In this document: positions 56,049 to 64,000 of the stretch, in pieces | Numbering within the stretch: position 1 is the first letter of the stretch | How the letters are laid out: every line of letters starts with the position of its first letter | Source: Euryarchaeota archaeon UBA89 | GTDB taxonomy: Archaea > Thermoplasmatota > Poseidoniia > Poseidoniales > Thalassarchaeaceae | Length of the DNA: 64,000 nt | Assembly (NCBI GenBank): GCA_002495525.1 | Contig: DAFS01000037.1 | Location: 19,099 to 83,098 of the forward strand | Direction: 5' to 3' | The notes under the pieces: model-generated | Told to the model about the DNA's origin: nothing | The model's input: only the letters and a program-made list of their open reading frames with translations | Databases searched by the model: none | Translations under genes and position numbers: made by a program

Positions 56049-56668
56049 TGCTATCTTGTGAAAATATTACTAAGTCGTATGATAGTTTGGTGTTATCTAA
56101 CTTCAACTTAATAGTTGATAGTAATGAAATTGTAGCATTACTTGGTCCATCTGGTTCAGGTAAATCTACTCTTTTGAGAATTATCTGTGGTTTAGAGAAG
56201 AGTGATTCAGGAAAGATATTATTCAACGGAGTAGACTTAGAAGAAATGCCTCCTGAAAAAAGAGGTATTGGAATGGTATTCCAAAACCTTGCATTATTCC
56301 CTCACCTAAATGTACATGAAAACATTAAATTTGGCTTACCAGTAAATAATTCTATAAATAAAATTTCAGAGATACTTGAGTTAGTAGGCTTGAAAGATTT
56401 TGGTTCTAGAAAGATTCAGACTCTTTCAGGTGGCGAATCACAACGTGTGGCTCTAGCACGTTCTTTGATCGCAGAACCTAAAATGATACTTTTGGACGAA
56501 CCCCTATCCAGTCTTGATTCAAGCATTAAAGAATCATTATCTTTAGAGGTCCGAAAAATGATTAAATCATTATCTATACCTGCTATATATGTGACGCATG
56601 ATCCTCAAATTGCAGAAAGAATGGCTGATCGAATAGTCTACTTAGATGAAGATAACTCTAATAATTAA
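56048..56668 (+). CDS. thiQ: Thiamine ABC transporter, ATPase
   Basis: A compact 206-aa ABC ATPase: Walker A GPSGSGKST, Q-loop VFQNLALFPHLNV, signature LSGGESQRVALAR, Walker B KMILLDEPLSSLD and H-loop VTHDPQ. The short length without a regulatory C-terminal domain is usual for ThiQ. ATG 56048 overlaps the thiP stop; TTG 56045 is another possible start, with GGAGGTGA just upstream. Last gene of the riboswitch-controlled operon. Confidence 0.9.
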   Translation: MLSCENITKSYDSLVLSNFNLIVDSNEIVALLGPSGSGKSTLLRIICGLEKSDSGKILFNGVDLEEMPPEKRGIGMVFQNLALFPHLNVHENIKFGLPVNNSINKISEILELVGLKDFGSRKIQTLSGGESQRVALARSLIAEPKMILLDEPLSSLDSSIKESLSLEVRKMIKSLSIPAIYVTHDPQIAERMADRIVYLDEDNSNN

Positions 56669-56707
56669 TCAATTAAACTAAATATAGTTAATATTCCGAA
56701 ATGTCTC

Positions 56708-57496
56708 ATGGAAGGATTGTCTAAGTTACAAAAACTAACATTTCCTTGGAAAGGATTCTGGAGGAAAACATGGACTCGTAGAGAGATGATAAATGGTAGT
56801 TGGTTCCCATTAGAAGTTTTTTTGCTAGGCATTATATTTATTGCAGTGCCATATTTCGGCTCGAATAATATAGCACATTTTTATCTCGAAGATGCATTTT
56901 CTGTATTCCCTGAGATTTCTTACGACCGCTCAGTCCCAGTAATTAATTGGATGATTATTCCTTATGCTGCTTTGTACCTATTTTATCCAGCTACTTTGAT
57001 ATTAACCCCTAAAAATGACAAAGGTCGTTTAGAGTTAATTTCAGCAATGCAAATGCTAATTCTAGCCACCCTATTTTGTGTAATGATATTCTTATTATTT
57101 CCAGCAGAAGTTGATATGAGAAATCAAATCGATTGGGATTCTATGAATGGAATCGAGACAATTCTCTTTGAGTTTATACATACCTCTGACAAGCCTTGGA
57201 ATGCGTGGCCAAGTCTCCATATTGTTCATTCATATTGCCTCGCAAGAATGATTACTCATTGGTTAAATCACAACTATTCAGAAACTAAATGGGCGAAACC
57301 ATTCATGGTACTACTGTGGGTTGAATGGATACTACTATGCATTAGTATACTAACAACCAAACAGCACTATATGTTCGATTTGTTTTCTGGTATGTTTGTA
57401 GGATATTTCGCTTGGAGATTTTTCCAACCAACACTCGATAAGATACAATCTAGTGACGTCGATTCCATATTGGAAGAAATCGGTTGGTCTAACTAA
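56708..57496 (+). CDS. PAP2-family membrane phosphatase/transferase
   Basis: A 262-aa protein with about six helices. The PAP2 active-site motifs are NAWPSLHIVHS (motif 2, with the first catalytic His) and TTKQHYMFDLFSG (motif 3, with the second His). The form PSLH...TKQHY..D recalls the Aur1/inositol-phosphoryl-transferase-like branch. A lipid-phosphate or dolichyl-phosphate substrate is likely. Overlaps the convergent phosphate transporter by 4 bp at the stops. Confidence 0.82.
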   Translation: MEGLSKLQKLTFPWKGFWRKTWTRREMINGSWFPLEVFLLGIIFIAVPYFGSNNIAHFYLEDAFSVFPEISYDRSVPVINWMIIPYAALYLFYPATLILTPKNDKGRLELISAMQMLILATLFCVMIFLLFPAEVDMRNQIDWDSMNGIETILFEFIHTSDKPWNAWPSLHIVHSYCLARMITHWLNHNYSETKWAKPFMVLLWVEWILLCISILTTKQHYMFDLFSGMFVGYFAWRFFQPTLDKIQSSDVDSILEEIGWSN

Positions 57497-59622
57497 TTGT
57501 AAACAATTGGTAAGAATGCATTAGCTGCATCTTCACAAGAGTTAGCAACATCATCAAGTCTCTGCAATACTCTGTACATATGTACTGCTGCAAGAGGGTC
57601 ATCAACACCTTCTCTAAATACAAACCCTGCTGCACGACTTTCAACTAAGTCTGCCTCATGTTCTGCAAGGTTTACCTGATGAATCAGTTCTCTTAACTCA
57701 ATTCTTCCCTTCTTAGTATTTCCAGAAAGTGTTAGATCTCTTAGATGTAAAACTGTATCTTCGTAAAGTGCTGCAGTCTTTTGTACAGCCTCTGCCATCT
57801 CGATTACCATTTTTCTTGCCTCTTCATTATTGTAAAGTTCTCTGAAAGATAGTTGTTCTGCAACATTTTGTGCATAATCTGCTATCCTATCTTGCCTTCC
57901 AAGCATGTAAAGGAACTCATCGCTGTCTATCAACAGCTTCCAGCCCTTGCTGCTTACTTTCTCTCTCAGTGCATTTTTGATATCATCTGCTTTCAATTCA
58001 GCCTCAATTGTAGCATTGATTTCTTCAGATGCATCTTCTCCTGATGCGCTCTTTTTTACAGCGGTCAACATGTGCTCAACAGTTTCCTCTACTGCCTCAG
58101 CATGAGTGTGGAATAATTCGAAAACTGTAGGGTCATATTTTCCACCGTCTGCACCAGCATCTGCTAATGCATCTTCTACAAATATTTCATCGCCACTAGT
58201 TTTCCAAATGACATATCCTACTAATAAGAATGAGATAGGAAGTACTACAATCAATTTCAATGGATCTGAGCCCATGGCAACATAGAGTGTTACTGCACCA
58301 AAACCTGCTGCTGGGAGGCTTGCTACCCATGATGCTGCAATCTTACCAAACACTTTGAAATCCACATTCTTTGCTCCTCCAGCCAAACCGACTCCTACTA
58401 CCGACCCAACCAGTGTGTGAGTAGTTGATACAGGCACTGCCAGGAATGGCATTGAGAAAATTAGGATTGTAGTTGCTGCCCCAAACTCGGCAGCGAATCC
58501 TCTTGTTGGTGTAATATCGGTAATCTTAGTACCTATTGTTTCCATTACTCTCCATCCCCATGTTACTACACCGACAGCAATACCTACGGAACCAAGTAGC
58601 ACCAACCAAAGTGGAACATCTACCTTAGCTGCTAAATCTCCACCACTAGATAGGATATCGTAAACTGCAGCCATTGGTCCGATTGCATTAGATCTGTCAT
58701 TAGCTCCATGAGCGAATGCAACATATGCAGCAGTGATTATCTGTAACCAAACGAAAATTTTCTCTACACCTTGGAAGCCTTCTCCTTGCTTCTTGAAATC
58801 ATAGTCTCTCAGAACATACCAAAGTATCATAGATGCAATACATCCAATGATAAATGCTACAATTAGAGAGTTTATAGGGAACCAAGCATTTTCTGCGAAT
58901 GGGTCGAAAACTCCATTCTCTTTCACTGGCAACCAGTCGTTCTTATCGTCAATCCATCCTTCTGAAGCTGCTCTTGAGATGAATCCTTTTAGTGCCTTAA
59001 ATTGTAATGCTAGACCTAATGTGAAGAATGTAGGCAAGGCAAGAATCGGCGCTAACCATCTAGATCTCGCAATCGGATCATCTGCTTCAAGAATACTCGC
59101 ACGGACAATGAAGAATGTGATGAATGCAAGAATACCACCCATTAGTGGGCTTGCTACCCATGACATGACTACTTTTCTCACAACTTCCCAATCTATTAGT
59201 GAAGCATTATGTTGTACTTCCAGAACTAACCCTACACCAACTATTCCACCAATTATTGAATGCGTTGTTGAAACTGGCAGTCCGAAGCGAGTCGCAATTG
59301 TCAACCAAACTGCTGCAGCCATCATTGCAGCAATGAATCCGAACATCAAATCATTTGCAAATGCATCTGTGACTAGAGCTTCATCTGCGAGATCGATATT
59401 TAGAATGCCCTTTCTGACAGTATCTGTAACTGCATCACCTGCAAAGAAAGCTCCGCAGAATTCGAACACAGCAGCAATAATAACTGCCTGCCTTAATGTT
59501 AGCGCACGGGAACCAACTGAAGTCCCCATTGCATTAGCAACATCATTTGCACCTATGTTCCATGCCATGTAGGCACAAACAACAATTGCTAGTATAAGGA
59601 CGACGGTCATAATCGGTTCCAT
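57493..59622 (-). CDS. PiT-family phosphate permease fused to DUF47 (PhoU-like) domain
   Basis: A 709-aa protein. Residues 1-470 hold two PHO4 repeats with the signatures NIGANDVANAMGT and AHGANDRSNAIGP, VSTTHSIIGGIVGVG and VSTTHTLVGSVVGVG. Residues about 495-709 are a helical DUF47/PhoU-like domain (FELFHTHAEAVEETVEHML, LLIDSDEFLYMLGRQDRIADYA, LAEHEADLVESRA, LQRLDDVANSCEDAANAF). DUF47 is normally a separate small protein next to pit. Divergent from an AbrB-PhoU regulator gene, 121 bp apart. Likely the low-affinity phosphate importer with a built-in regulator. Confidence 0.92.
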   Translation of the reverse strand: MEPIMTVVLILAIVVCAYMAWNIGANDVANAMGTSVGSRALTLRQAVIIAAVFEFCGAFFAGDAVTDTVRKGILNIDLADEALVTDAFANDLMFGFIAAMMAAAVWLTIATRFGLPVSTTHSIIGGIVGVGLVLEVQHNASLIDWEVVRKVVMSWVASPLMGGILAFITFFIVRASILEADDPIARSRWLAPILALPTFFTLGLALQFKALKGFISRAASEGWIDDKNDWLPVKENGVFDPFAENAWFPINSLIVAFIIGCIASMILWYVLRDYDFKKQGEGFQGVEKIFVWLQIITAAYVAFAHGANDRSNAIGPMAAVYDILSSGGDLAAKVDVPLWLVLLGSVGIAVGVVTWGWRVMETIGTKITDITPTRGFAAEFGAATTILIFSMPFLAVPVSTTHTLVGSVVGVGLAGGAKNVDFKVFGKIAASWVASLPAAGFGAVTLYVAMGSDPLKLIVVLPISFLLVGYVIWKTSGDEIFVEDALADAGADGGKYDPTVFELFHTHAEAVEETVEHMLTAVKKSASGEDASEEINATIEAELKADDIKNALREKVSSKGWKLLIDSDEFLYMLGRQDRIADYAQNVAEQLSFRELYNNEEARKMVIEMAEAVQKTAALYEDTVLHLRDLTLSGNTKKGRIELRELIHQVNLAEHEADLVESRAAGFVFREGVDDPLAAVHMYRVLQRLDDVANSCEDAANAFLPIVYN

Positions 59623-59656
59623 GTCATTTCCGACTAATACTTGGTTTATGACTTTT

Positions 59657-59670
59657 AGATTATATAATCT
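59657..59670. promoter_or_regulatory. Palindrome containing TATA-like core, pit/phoU spacer
   Basis: AGATTATATAATCT is a perfect 14-bp palindrome about 35-48 bp before the pit start codon. Its centre is a good archaeal TATA element for the minus-strand gene, and its symmetry suits a dimeric DNA-binding protein such as the AbrB-domain regulator encoded next door. Palindromic TATA boxes also occur by chance. Confidence 0.4.
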
Positions 59671-59713
59671 ATATAGTTAGTAATAAAAAAGCATTACTGC
59701 GCTTCATCTATAA

Positions 59714-59722
59714 TTATATATA
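59714..59722 (+). promoter_or_regulatory. TATA box for the AbrB-PhoU gene
   Basis: TTATATATA lies about 22-30 bp before ATG 59744, the distance expected for an archaeal promoter with a leaderless or nearly leaderless transcript. Confidence 0.4.
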
Positions 59723-59743
59723 CTACTATTGGGTCATCATATT

Positions 59744-60790
59744 ATGTATTCAAAGACAGGCACGAGTTCTGAAGTTAGGAAAATTCAACTAACTGGAGGT
59801 TCAACATATACAGTTAGTCTTCCTAAAAAATGGATTATAGAGCATGGTTTAGAAGCTAGAGATCAGATTAGGATTGAATGGAGACCCTCAGGAGCCCTTA
59901 GAGTAATTGCCGACACATCAAACTTACTTAGAAAAAGGGAAGTAAAGATTGATTGTGAGATTATACCTGATCATATGATTTTTGATCATCTCATTGCTGC
60001 ATATTTATCTGGTGCTGATAAAATCAAAATATTCTCAAATAATGAATTTTCCCGTATTCAAAGCAAAGTTTTTCGTGATTTTGTTCGTTCTACTCGTGGC
60101 CTTGAGATTGCTAATGATCAAGGCAACATGCTCGAAATGATTAGTTTACTAAATCCTTCAGAAATGCCATTAAATTCTAGTATTAACCGGATGTATTTAC
60201 TTATATCGAAACAAGTAAGAGACTTTTCAGAGGTACTTACCGGTGATAATCTAGAAATTCTTGATGACTCTAGCGAAAGAGAGAATGAAGTAGATGCATT
60301 AAGGCTGTTACTTGAGAGGCAAGTAGGTCAAATTCTCGAATCGGCTAGCATAGAAGATTCTCTCGGAACTTCAAGATGGGAGGCGTCCGAATTATGTAAG
60401 TTGGTTAGGACATTGGAAAGAATGGGTGATCATAGTTATGCATTATGCGACCTAGCTAAAAATCATGCAATCCCCGAGTCTTTGAGTTTGTCATCAATGC
60501 CTGTTTCCTTAATTCCAATTTGGCAACAATCAATGAAATTATTAGTTTCTAATATCAAAAAGAGAGATATTTCTGAAGTACATATTGCAAAATCAAATCT
60601 AATCTTAGCTCAAAAAGAACTTATTCAATACGAAGAAGAACTAAGAGCTAGCGATATTGCTATTAAAGATGCTTTATTCTTAGATCGAATATCCGAATCT
60701 CTCAGAAGAATATGTGCTTATTCGATTAATATGGCTGAAATTTTAATGAATATACAAACTCATAGAGATTCCGTAGAAGTTCAACTGTAA
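59744..60790 (+). CDS. AbrB-domain PhoU phosphate regulator
   Basis: Residues 10-50 form an AbrB/SpoVT swapped-hairpin DNA-binding domain (RKIQLTGGSTYTVSLPKKWI...GLEARDQIRIEW). The rest is two PhoU-type helical bundles with the metal-binding E/DxxxD-like pattern (RTLERMGDHSYALCDLA; DRISESLRRICAYSINMAEI). This AbrB-PhoU layout is typical of archaeal phosphate regulators. Faces the PiT gene, which it probably regulates. ATG 59744; the frame opens five codons earlier at TTG 59729. Confidence 0.88.
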   Translation: MYSKTGTSSEVRKIQLTGGSTYTVSLPKKWIIEHGLEARDQIRIEWRPSGALRVIADTSNLLRKREVKIDCEIIPDHMIFDHLIAAYLSGADKIKIFSNNEFSRIQSKVFRDFVRSTRGLEIANDQGNMLEMISLLNPSEMPLNSSINRMYLLISKQVRDFSEVLTGDNLEILDDSSERENEVDALRLLLERQVGQILESASIEDSLGTSRWEASELCKLVRTLERMGDHSYALCDLAKNHAIPESLSLSSMPVSLIPIWQQSMKLLVSNIKKRDISEVHIAKSNLILAQKELIQYEEELRASDIAIKDALFLDRISESLRRICAYSINMAEILMNIQTHRDSVEVQL

Positions 60791-60839
60791 ATCTATCATC
60801 TACAGGATAACTTACAAGTAAAGTCTTGAAACAAGTATC

Positions 60840-61337
60840 ATGAAGAAGGGAGCAATCCTAACGATTGCAGTTTCTACTTTCTTGATTATTCTCTCATTTA
60901 CCATCTTTATAGCTGGAAGTTTGATTTTAGATAGGGACCTATCTGATGAATCAATATTCAGAGGAGATAGTGGCGAGGTATTCGTTCGATATCATGACAC
61001 ATATTCGGTTTATGTCGACGATAATTACAGTTGTTCTGAAACTACAGTGAGTATTCATGATGATGAATGGGAATATTTCTTTGAGGATTGTGATTTTAGT
61101 TATGTAGATGGGGATTGGAGATACATTGGTTATCTTAATCCAGATGTATCAAAAAATTTACAGGTAGAATCAAATAATGAAATAATTATTGTAAATGATC
61201 TTGCAGATGCAAGTATTATTTTCACCACTTTTTGCTCACTACCAGTTTGTTGTTCAGGTATTATTGGTATTTTTATTGGTATTCTATTACTAACACGCAG
61301 AGATAAAAAAAGAAAACAAAAAATTATCTTCCAGTAA
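60840..61337 (+). CDS. Hypothetical two-helix membrane protein
   Basis: A 165-aa protein with an N-terminal hydrophobic helix (about 5-28), an acidic, aromatic extracellular part (RYHDTYSVYVDDNYSC; EWEYFFEDCDFSYVDGDW) with two Cys that could pair, and a second helix (about 128-150) followed by a Lys/Arg-rich cytoplasmic end. No family recognised. It follows the phoU-like gene by 49 bp and is convergent with the CcdA gene. Confidence 0.6.
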   Translation: MKKGAILTIAVSTFLIILSFTIFIAGSLILDRDLSDESIFRGDSGEVFVRYHDTYSVYVDDNYSCSETTVSIHDDEWEYFFEDCDFSYVDGDWRYIGYLNPDVSKNLQVESNNEIIIVNDLADASIIFTTFCSLPVCCSGIIGIFIGILLLTRRDKKRKQKIIFQ

Positions 61338-61340
61338 TTT

Positions 61341-62792
61341 CTAGAAAACTATTGTTGAAACCATTTCTGGTTCTGTTAGGTAGATAAATAATCCAATTCC
61401 TGCAAACATCATCATCCATGAACCAATTGCTTTAATCAATCCTGTAGAGCTTCTTAGATATCCAATCATCGCTTGACGTCCGAAACTGACTAGAGCAGTA
61501 ACTGCAATCATCAGGAAACTTACAGAGATCATTAAGCCAACAAGTCCGAAGATGAACTCAGTCCTTCCTACTACTGCTAACCATCCAATGAATGGGAAAA
61601 CTGCAGCCGCTGTACAATCCACAGATGCTGCAGAGTAACCTATCCCCCAGAGGTACATATTTCTTCTAGGCGTGAATACTTCATCGCTGTCTTCATTTGT
61701 TTGATACTTATCAATAATGTTCTGTACTTTTGAAAGTAAATGTGATGTCCAACCAAGAAGCATTAGTGCGCCTAAAATAATTAATAGGACGGCGATAGCA
61801 ATAGCAATTTTATGTAGATAACCAGATAAATTAAAGATTTCAGATAGACCAAAAATGATTATTCCAACTATTGCAAAGAATGTCAATTGCCCTAAGGCAG
61901 CATACCCACCAATTGCTAATGGTCCAGGCATATTACCTACAATTTTACCATTATTTCTGAGTTCCTCTTCTCTCATCCCTAAACTTAGAGTGTAAGTAAT
62001 GTATGAAGGTAAAACCGGGAAAGCACATGGACTAAAGTAGACTAAGAATCCTAGGAATAAACCTATTATGAATACTCCATAAGTTGACCTATCTGTTTTC
62101 TCGATTCCAAATCTTAAATCTGATGCGTCTCCATTATTTGCTTTCTCAATAGCATTATCGAAAGATTTCCATCGATCTAAAGGCGTCCCAGTATTTTCTT
62201 TTGCAACTACATATCCTTCATGGTCAATTACCAGAGCCAATGGTATTAGTTGAGCAGAGTAATATTCTACAAGGTCACCTCTTGTTCCATTTTCTAGAAT
62301 GATTGTTTCTGAACCACCATTTGTCACAATCCAATTCATGAATTTATCAGACTCTGAATCACCAAATGTTGAGTTGATCTGTTCGAATGTTTCCAAACTA
62401 TACCAAGTTGCTACTGAAACAACAATTACGGGATATTCGCCCTCAAGTCCTCTCCAATCATCGATATTTTGTTCTATATGTTCCTGAACATAGTGACAAT
62501 TAGCACAATCAACTGCCATGAAATCTAAGATTACTACATTCCCTCTTAGTTCGGATAGTTGTAGAGTGCCATTTTCAATATTATGAGAATCATCTATCCC
62601 AGTCCTGTTCATAGTTGGTGCTACAAAATCAGGGACAGTTTCAATATCGTCTGAAACACCATATATCGATGATGATAAACCAAAAAGTGACAAAGATGCA
62701 AAGCCAATGATACAAAATAGTACTATACCAATTAAGAAAGCTTTCCAAGTCTCTTGCTTTTTGAGAACGCTAAAGTCCAGACTTGCGCTCAT
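61341..62792 (-). CDS. ccdA: Thioredoxin-CcdA fusion (DsbD-like electron transfer protein)
   Basis: A 483-aa protein: an N-terminal helix, an extracellular thioredoxin-like domain with CANC in VVILDFMAVDCANCHYVQ (about residues 85-215), then a six-helix CcdA/DsbD domain. The CcdA Cys residues are in VYFSPCAFPVLPSYI and AASVDCTAAAVFPF. It would carry reducing power across the membrane to extracellular thiols, as needed by cytochrome c maturation (ccm genes at 15-17 kb). DsbD usually has the thioredoxin domain at the C-terminus; here it is N-terminal. Confidence 0.88.
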   Translation of the reverse strand: MSASLDFSVLKKQETWKAFLIGIVLFCIIGFASLSLFGLSSSIYGVSDDIETVPDFVAPTMNRTGIDDSHNIENGTLQLSELRGNVVILDFMAVDCANCHYVQEHIEQNIDDWRGLEGEYPVIVVSVATWYSLETFEQINSTFGDSESDKFMNWIVTNGGSETIILENGTRGDLVEYYSAQLIPLALVIDHEGYVVAKENTGTPLDRWKSFDNAIEKANNGDASDLRFGIEKTDRSTYGVFIIGLFLGFLVYFSPCAFPVLPSYITYTLSLGMREEELRNNGKIVGNMPGPLAIGGYAALGQLTFFAIVGIIIFGLSEIFNLSGYLHKIAIAIAVLLIILGALMLLGWTSHLLSKVQNIIDKYQTNEDSDEVFTPRRNMYLWGIGYSAASVDCTAAAVFPFIGWLAVVGRTEFIFGLVGLMISVSFLMIAVTALVSFGRQAMIGYLRSSTGLIKAIGSWMMMFAGIGLFIYLTEPEMVSTIVF

Positions 62793-62918
62793 AACCTTCC
62801 TAGAGCACGTTAGTTTTTCATACCGGCGTATTATAGATTCTAATAATTACAATTTTCAAGCGAAATTCGTAATTGCCTATACTGATAATTCAAGTCCTTT
62901 ACTACACTCAAGTGAATT

Positions 62919-63704
62919 ATGGCTAAACCGTGGGCACCCAGTCATGTATCAGAAGTTGCTAAAGGCCTGGGGATTGATCACCGGATTAGTGGTGAAGTAA
63001 AGGAGAAGTTAGTTGAGATGTTACATCTAAGGCTTAAGCAAATCACTCGAGAAATGGAGGAAGAAACTTTGCTAAATGAGCCGGGTAAGAAAACCCTATC
63101 CGATCCAAATAGGACGAGACTCGGATTTAGCCGAACCAGAGGCCTAATGATAGAAGAGATTGAAAATGTAGAATCAGTTAGTTCCGCAGCAGTGGTTAAT
63201 GCAAATGAGATACTTGAAAACTATCTCAAAAACTCTCTTCTTTCGGCTGCTGAAGAAGCTGATAATGAGAAAGTAGGTACAATAAAAATTAGGCATATGT
63301 CCACAAAAACGACTTCTTCGGATAATATTCAACAAACTGAAACATCATTAAATGAAAGTTCTGAAGAAGTTAGTGTCTCTAATGGTCAAAAAATTGAATC
63401 ATTATCTCCAGTTAACATCAAGAATATCATGAAACAATTATCTGGTAAGAAATTAGATAATGATGCGGTAGAAGAATTACTACTTCTCTACTACGATTAT
63501 GCTTCTGATTTAGAATATAATCTTCAAAAGAATATTCAACAAGGTGACTTATCTTCGATTAAAAATTTATTAGAGAAATATGAGAAATTGATGATGCTTG
63601 GATGGATGAGGAGAATCTTGAAATCAGCATCTGAAAAAGCAGATTATGAGAACTCTAACTCAATCAAGATTGAACATATCGTAGCGATAGATCCTTGGTC
63701 TTGA
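62919..63704 (+). CDS. Helical protein, possible divergent histone-fold repeat protein
   Basis: A 261-aa all-helical, charged protein. Two regions resemble pieces of the archaeal histone fold: VSSAAVVNANEILENYL followed by a helix and GTIKIRHM (about 88-130), and SPVNIKNIMKQLSGKKLDNDAVEELL (about 165-190) with a closing SNSIKIEHIVAI near the C-terminus. The pattern R/K-x-S-x-A at helix 2 and T/S-I-K-x-x-H-I/M at loop 2 is histone-like, but spacing is altered by insertions, and the N-terminal 70 residues match less well. Unrelated helical DNA-binding or cytoplasmic function is possible. Leaderless-type context. Confidence 0.35.
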   Translation: MAKPWAPSHVSEVAKGLGIDHRISGEVKEKLVEMLHLRLKQITREMEEETLLNEPGKKTLSDPNRTRLGFSRTRGLMIEEIENVESVSSAAVVNANEILENYLKNSLLSAAEEADNEKVGTIKIRHMSTKTTSSDNIQQTETSLNESSEEVSVSNGQKIESLSPVNIKNIMKQLSGKKLDNDAVEELLLLYYDYASDLEYNLQKNIQQGDLSSIKNLLEKYEKLMMLGWMRRILKSASEKADYENSNSIKIEHIVAIDPWS

Positions 63705-63706
63705 AA

Positions 63707-63919
63707 TCAATTCATGAAATCGTTTTCAAAATGATTATCTAGAAGTTCTAGAACTCCAGATACATTTTCATGGACCTCAAATAATGTATTATCTGCGGTG
63801 TAAATTAAGAGTACTTCTCTTTCTCCATCCTCTTCTTTGATAAATTGATATGCACAGATTGATTGTACACGAATTCTTGTAGGTCCTAAGTCAGTCATTG
63901 CTTTAATCCACATGCTCAT
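63707..63919 (-). CDS. Small conserved-looking protein, function unknown
   Basis: A 70-aa ORF from ATG 63919 (or 63913) convergent with the helical protein gene, with only 2 bp between the stops. The sequence alternates short strands (TRIRVQSICAYQFI, REVLLIYTADNTLFEVHEN) and ends in a helix (VSGVLELLDNHF); the layout recalls small beta-barrel FlbD-like proteins, but I do not claim homology. Kept because the gene spacing and amino acid use match its neighbours. Confidence 0.5.
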   Translation of the reverse strand: MSMWIKAMTDLGPTRIRVQSICAYQFIKEEDGEREVLLIYTADNTLFEVHENVSGVLELLDNHFENDFMN

Positions 63920-64000
63920 GATTCCAGCGGCGGATTAGTAAAGGTTTTAATCATTTTCATGTAATGAGTTTCTGTTTTACGGTAAAATAATTATTTATTT

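Noticed and set aside
63920..64000. Possible partial gene at the right window edge
   Set aside because: All frames over these 81 bases are short or stop-rich; looks like an AT-rich promoter for the 63919 minus-strand gene.

Overview
The window reads as a gene-dense, AT-rich archaeal chromosome segment, most likely from a marine planktonic euryarchaeon of the Marine Group II (Poseidoniales/Thermoplasmata) type. The lineage call is inference. Informational genes are archaeal: NMD3, ribosomal protein L40e, exosome Csl4, LonB, UPF0147, a METTL5-type methylase, archaeal AspRS, TrmI and a COG1855 ATPase. They sit among bacterial-type modules (SUF, cytochrome c maturation, RmuC, PiT, ThiBPQ) and very large secreted, membrane-anchored proteins. 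I see no tRNA or rRNA gene, insertion sequence, prophage or CRISPR array. Intergenic gaps are mostly under 130 bp and none exceeds 300 bp.

Layout. 1-4.2 kb: N-terminus of a secreted protein leaving the window on the minus strand, a membrane-anchored glutaminyl cyclotransferase, a membrane protein, a thymidylate kinase with a long unknown C-terminal half, and a DUF2085 membrane protein. 4.2-8.3 kb: iron-sulfur assembly, with sufC-sufB-sufD plus a small Cys-rich ORF facing a divergent NifU-domain gene. 8.3-15 kb: Maf pyrophosphatase, a 1610-aa subtilase and a rhomboid protease. 15-17.3 kb: a ccmAB fusion, ccmC and a small unlisted ccmD, whose likely partner, a thioredoxin-CcdA fusion, lies at 61-63 kb. 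17.3-26.3 kb: NMD3, sugar-phosphate isomerase, M23 peptidase, RmuC, Asd, METTL5-like methylase, a Csl4 protein fused to an RRM, and a radical SAM protein. 26.4-31.2 kb: a 1592-aa surface protein with RCC1, cysteine-rich and calcium-binding repeats. 31-33.6 kb: FabH-like synthase and a COG1855 ATPase lacking its PIN domain.

33.6-39.1 kb: a compact five-gene minus-strand operon (formyltransferase, SDR, luciferase-like monooxygenase, asparaginase-II-like hydrolase, aldehyde dehydrogenase), the best candidate for an undescribed pathway. 39-41.6 kb: TrmI, AspRS and a small membrane protein. 41.7-49.5 kb: a thioredoxin-headed surface protein, LonB, an MFS transporter, isoaspartyl peptidase and UPF0147. 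49.5-53.2 kb: L40e, PurA, a Cys-motif protein and P5C dehydrogenase. 53.2-56.7 kb: a TPP riboswitch followed by thiBPQ; its closing helix contains the thiB Shine-Dalgarno sequence. 56.7-60.8 kb: a PAP2 enzyme and a PiT-DUF47 phosphate transporter divergent from an AbrB-PhoU regulator. The end holds a small membrane protein, the CcdA fusion, a possible divergent histone-fold protein and a small unknown.

Together the genes suggest an aerobic or microaerobic heterotroph (inferred from the cytochrome c maturation genes) that degrades protein at its surface, uses amino acids such as proline/glutamate, asparagine and isoaspartyl peptides, and scavenges thiamine or its precursors and phosphate.
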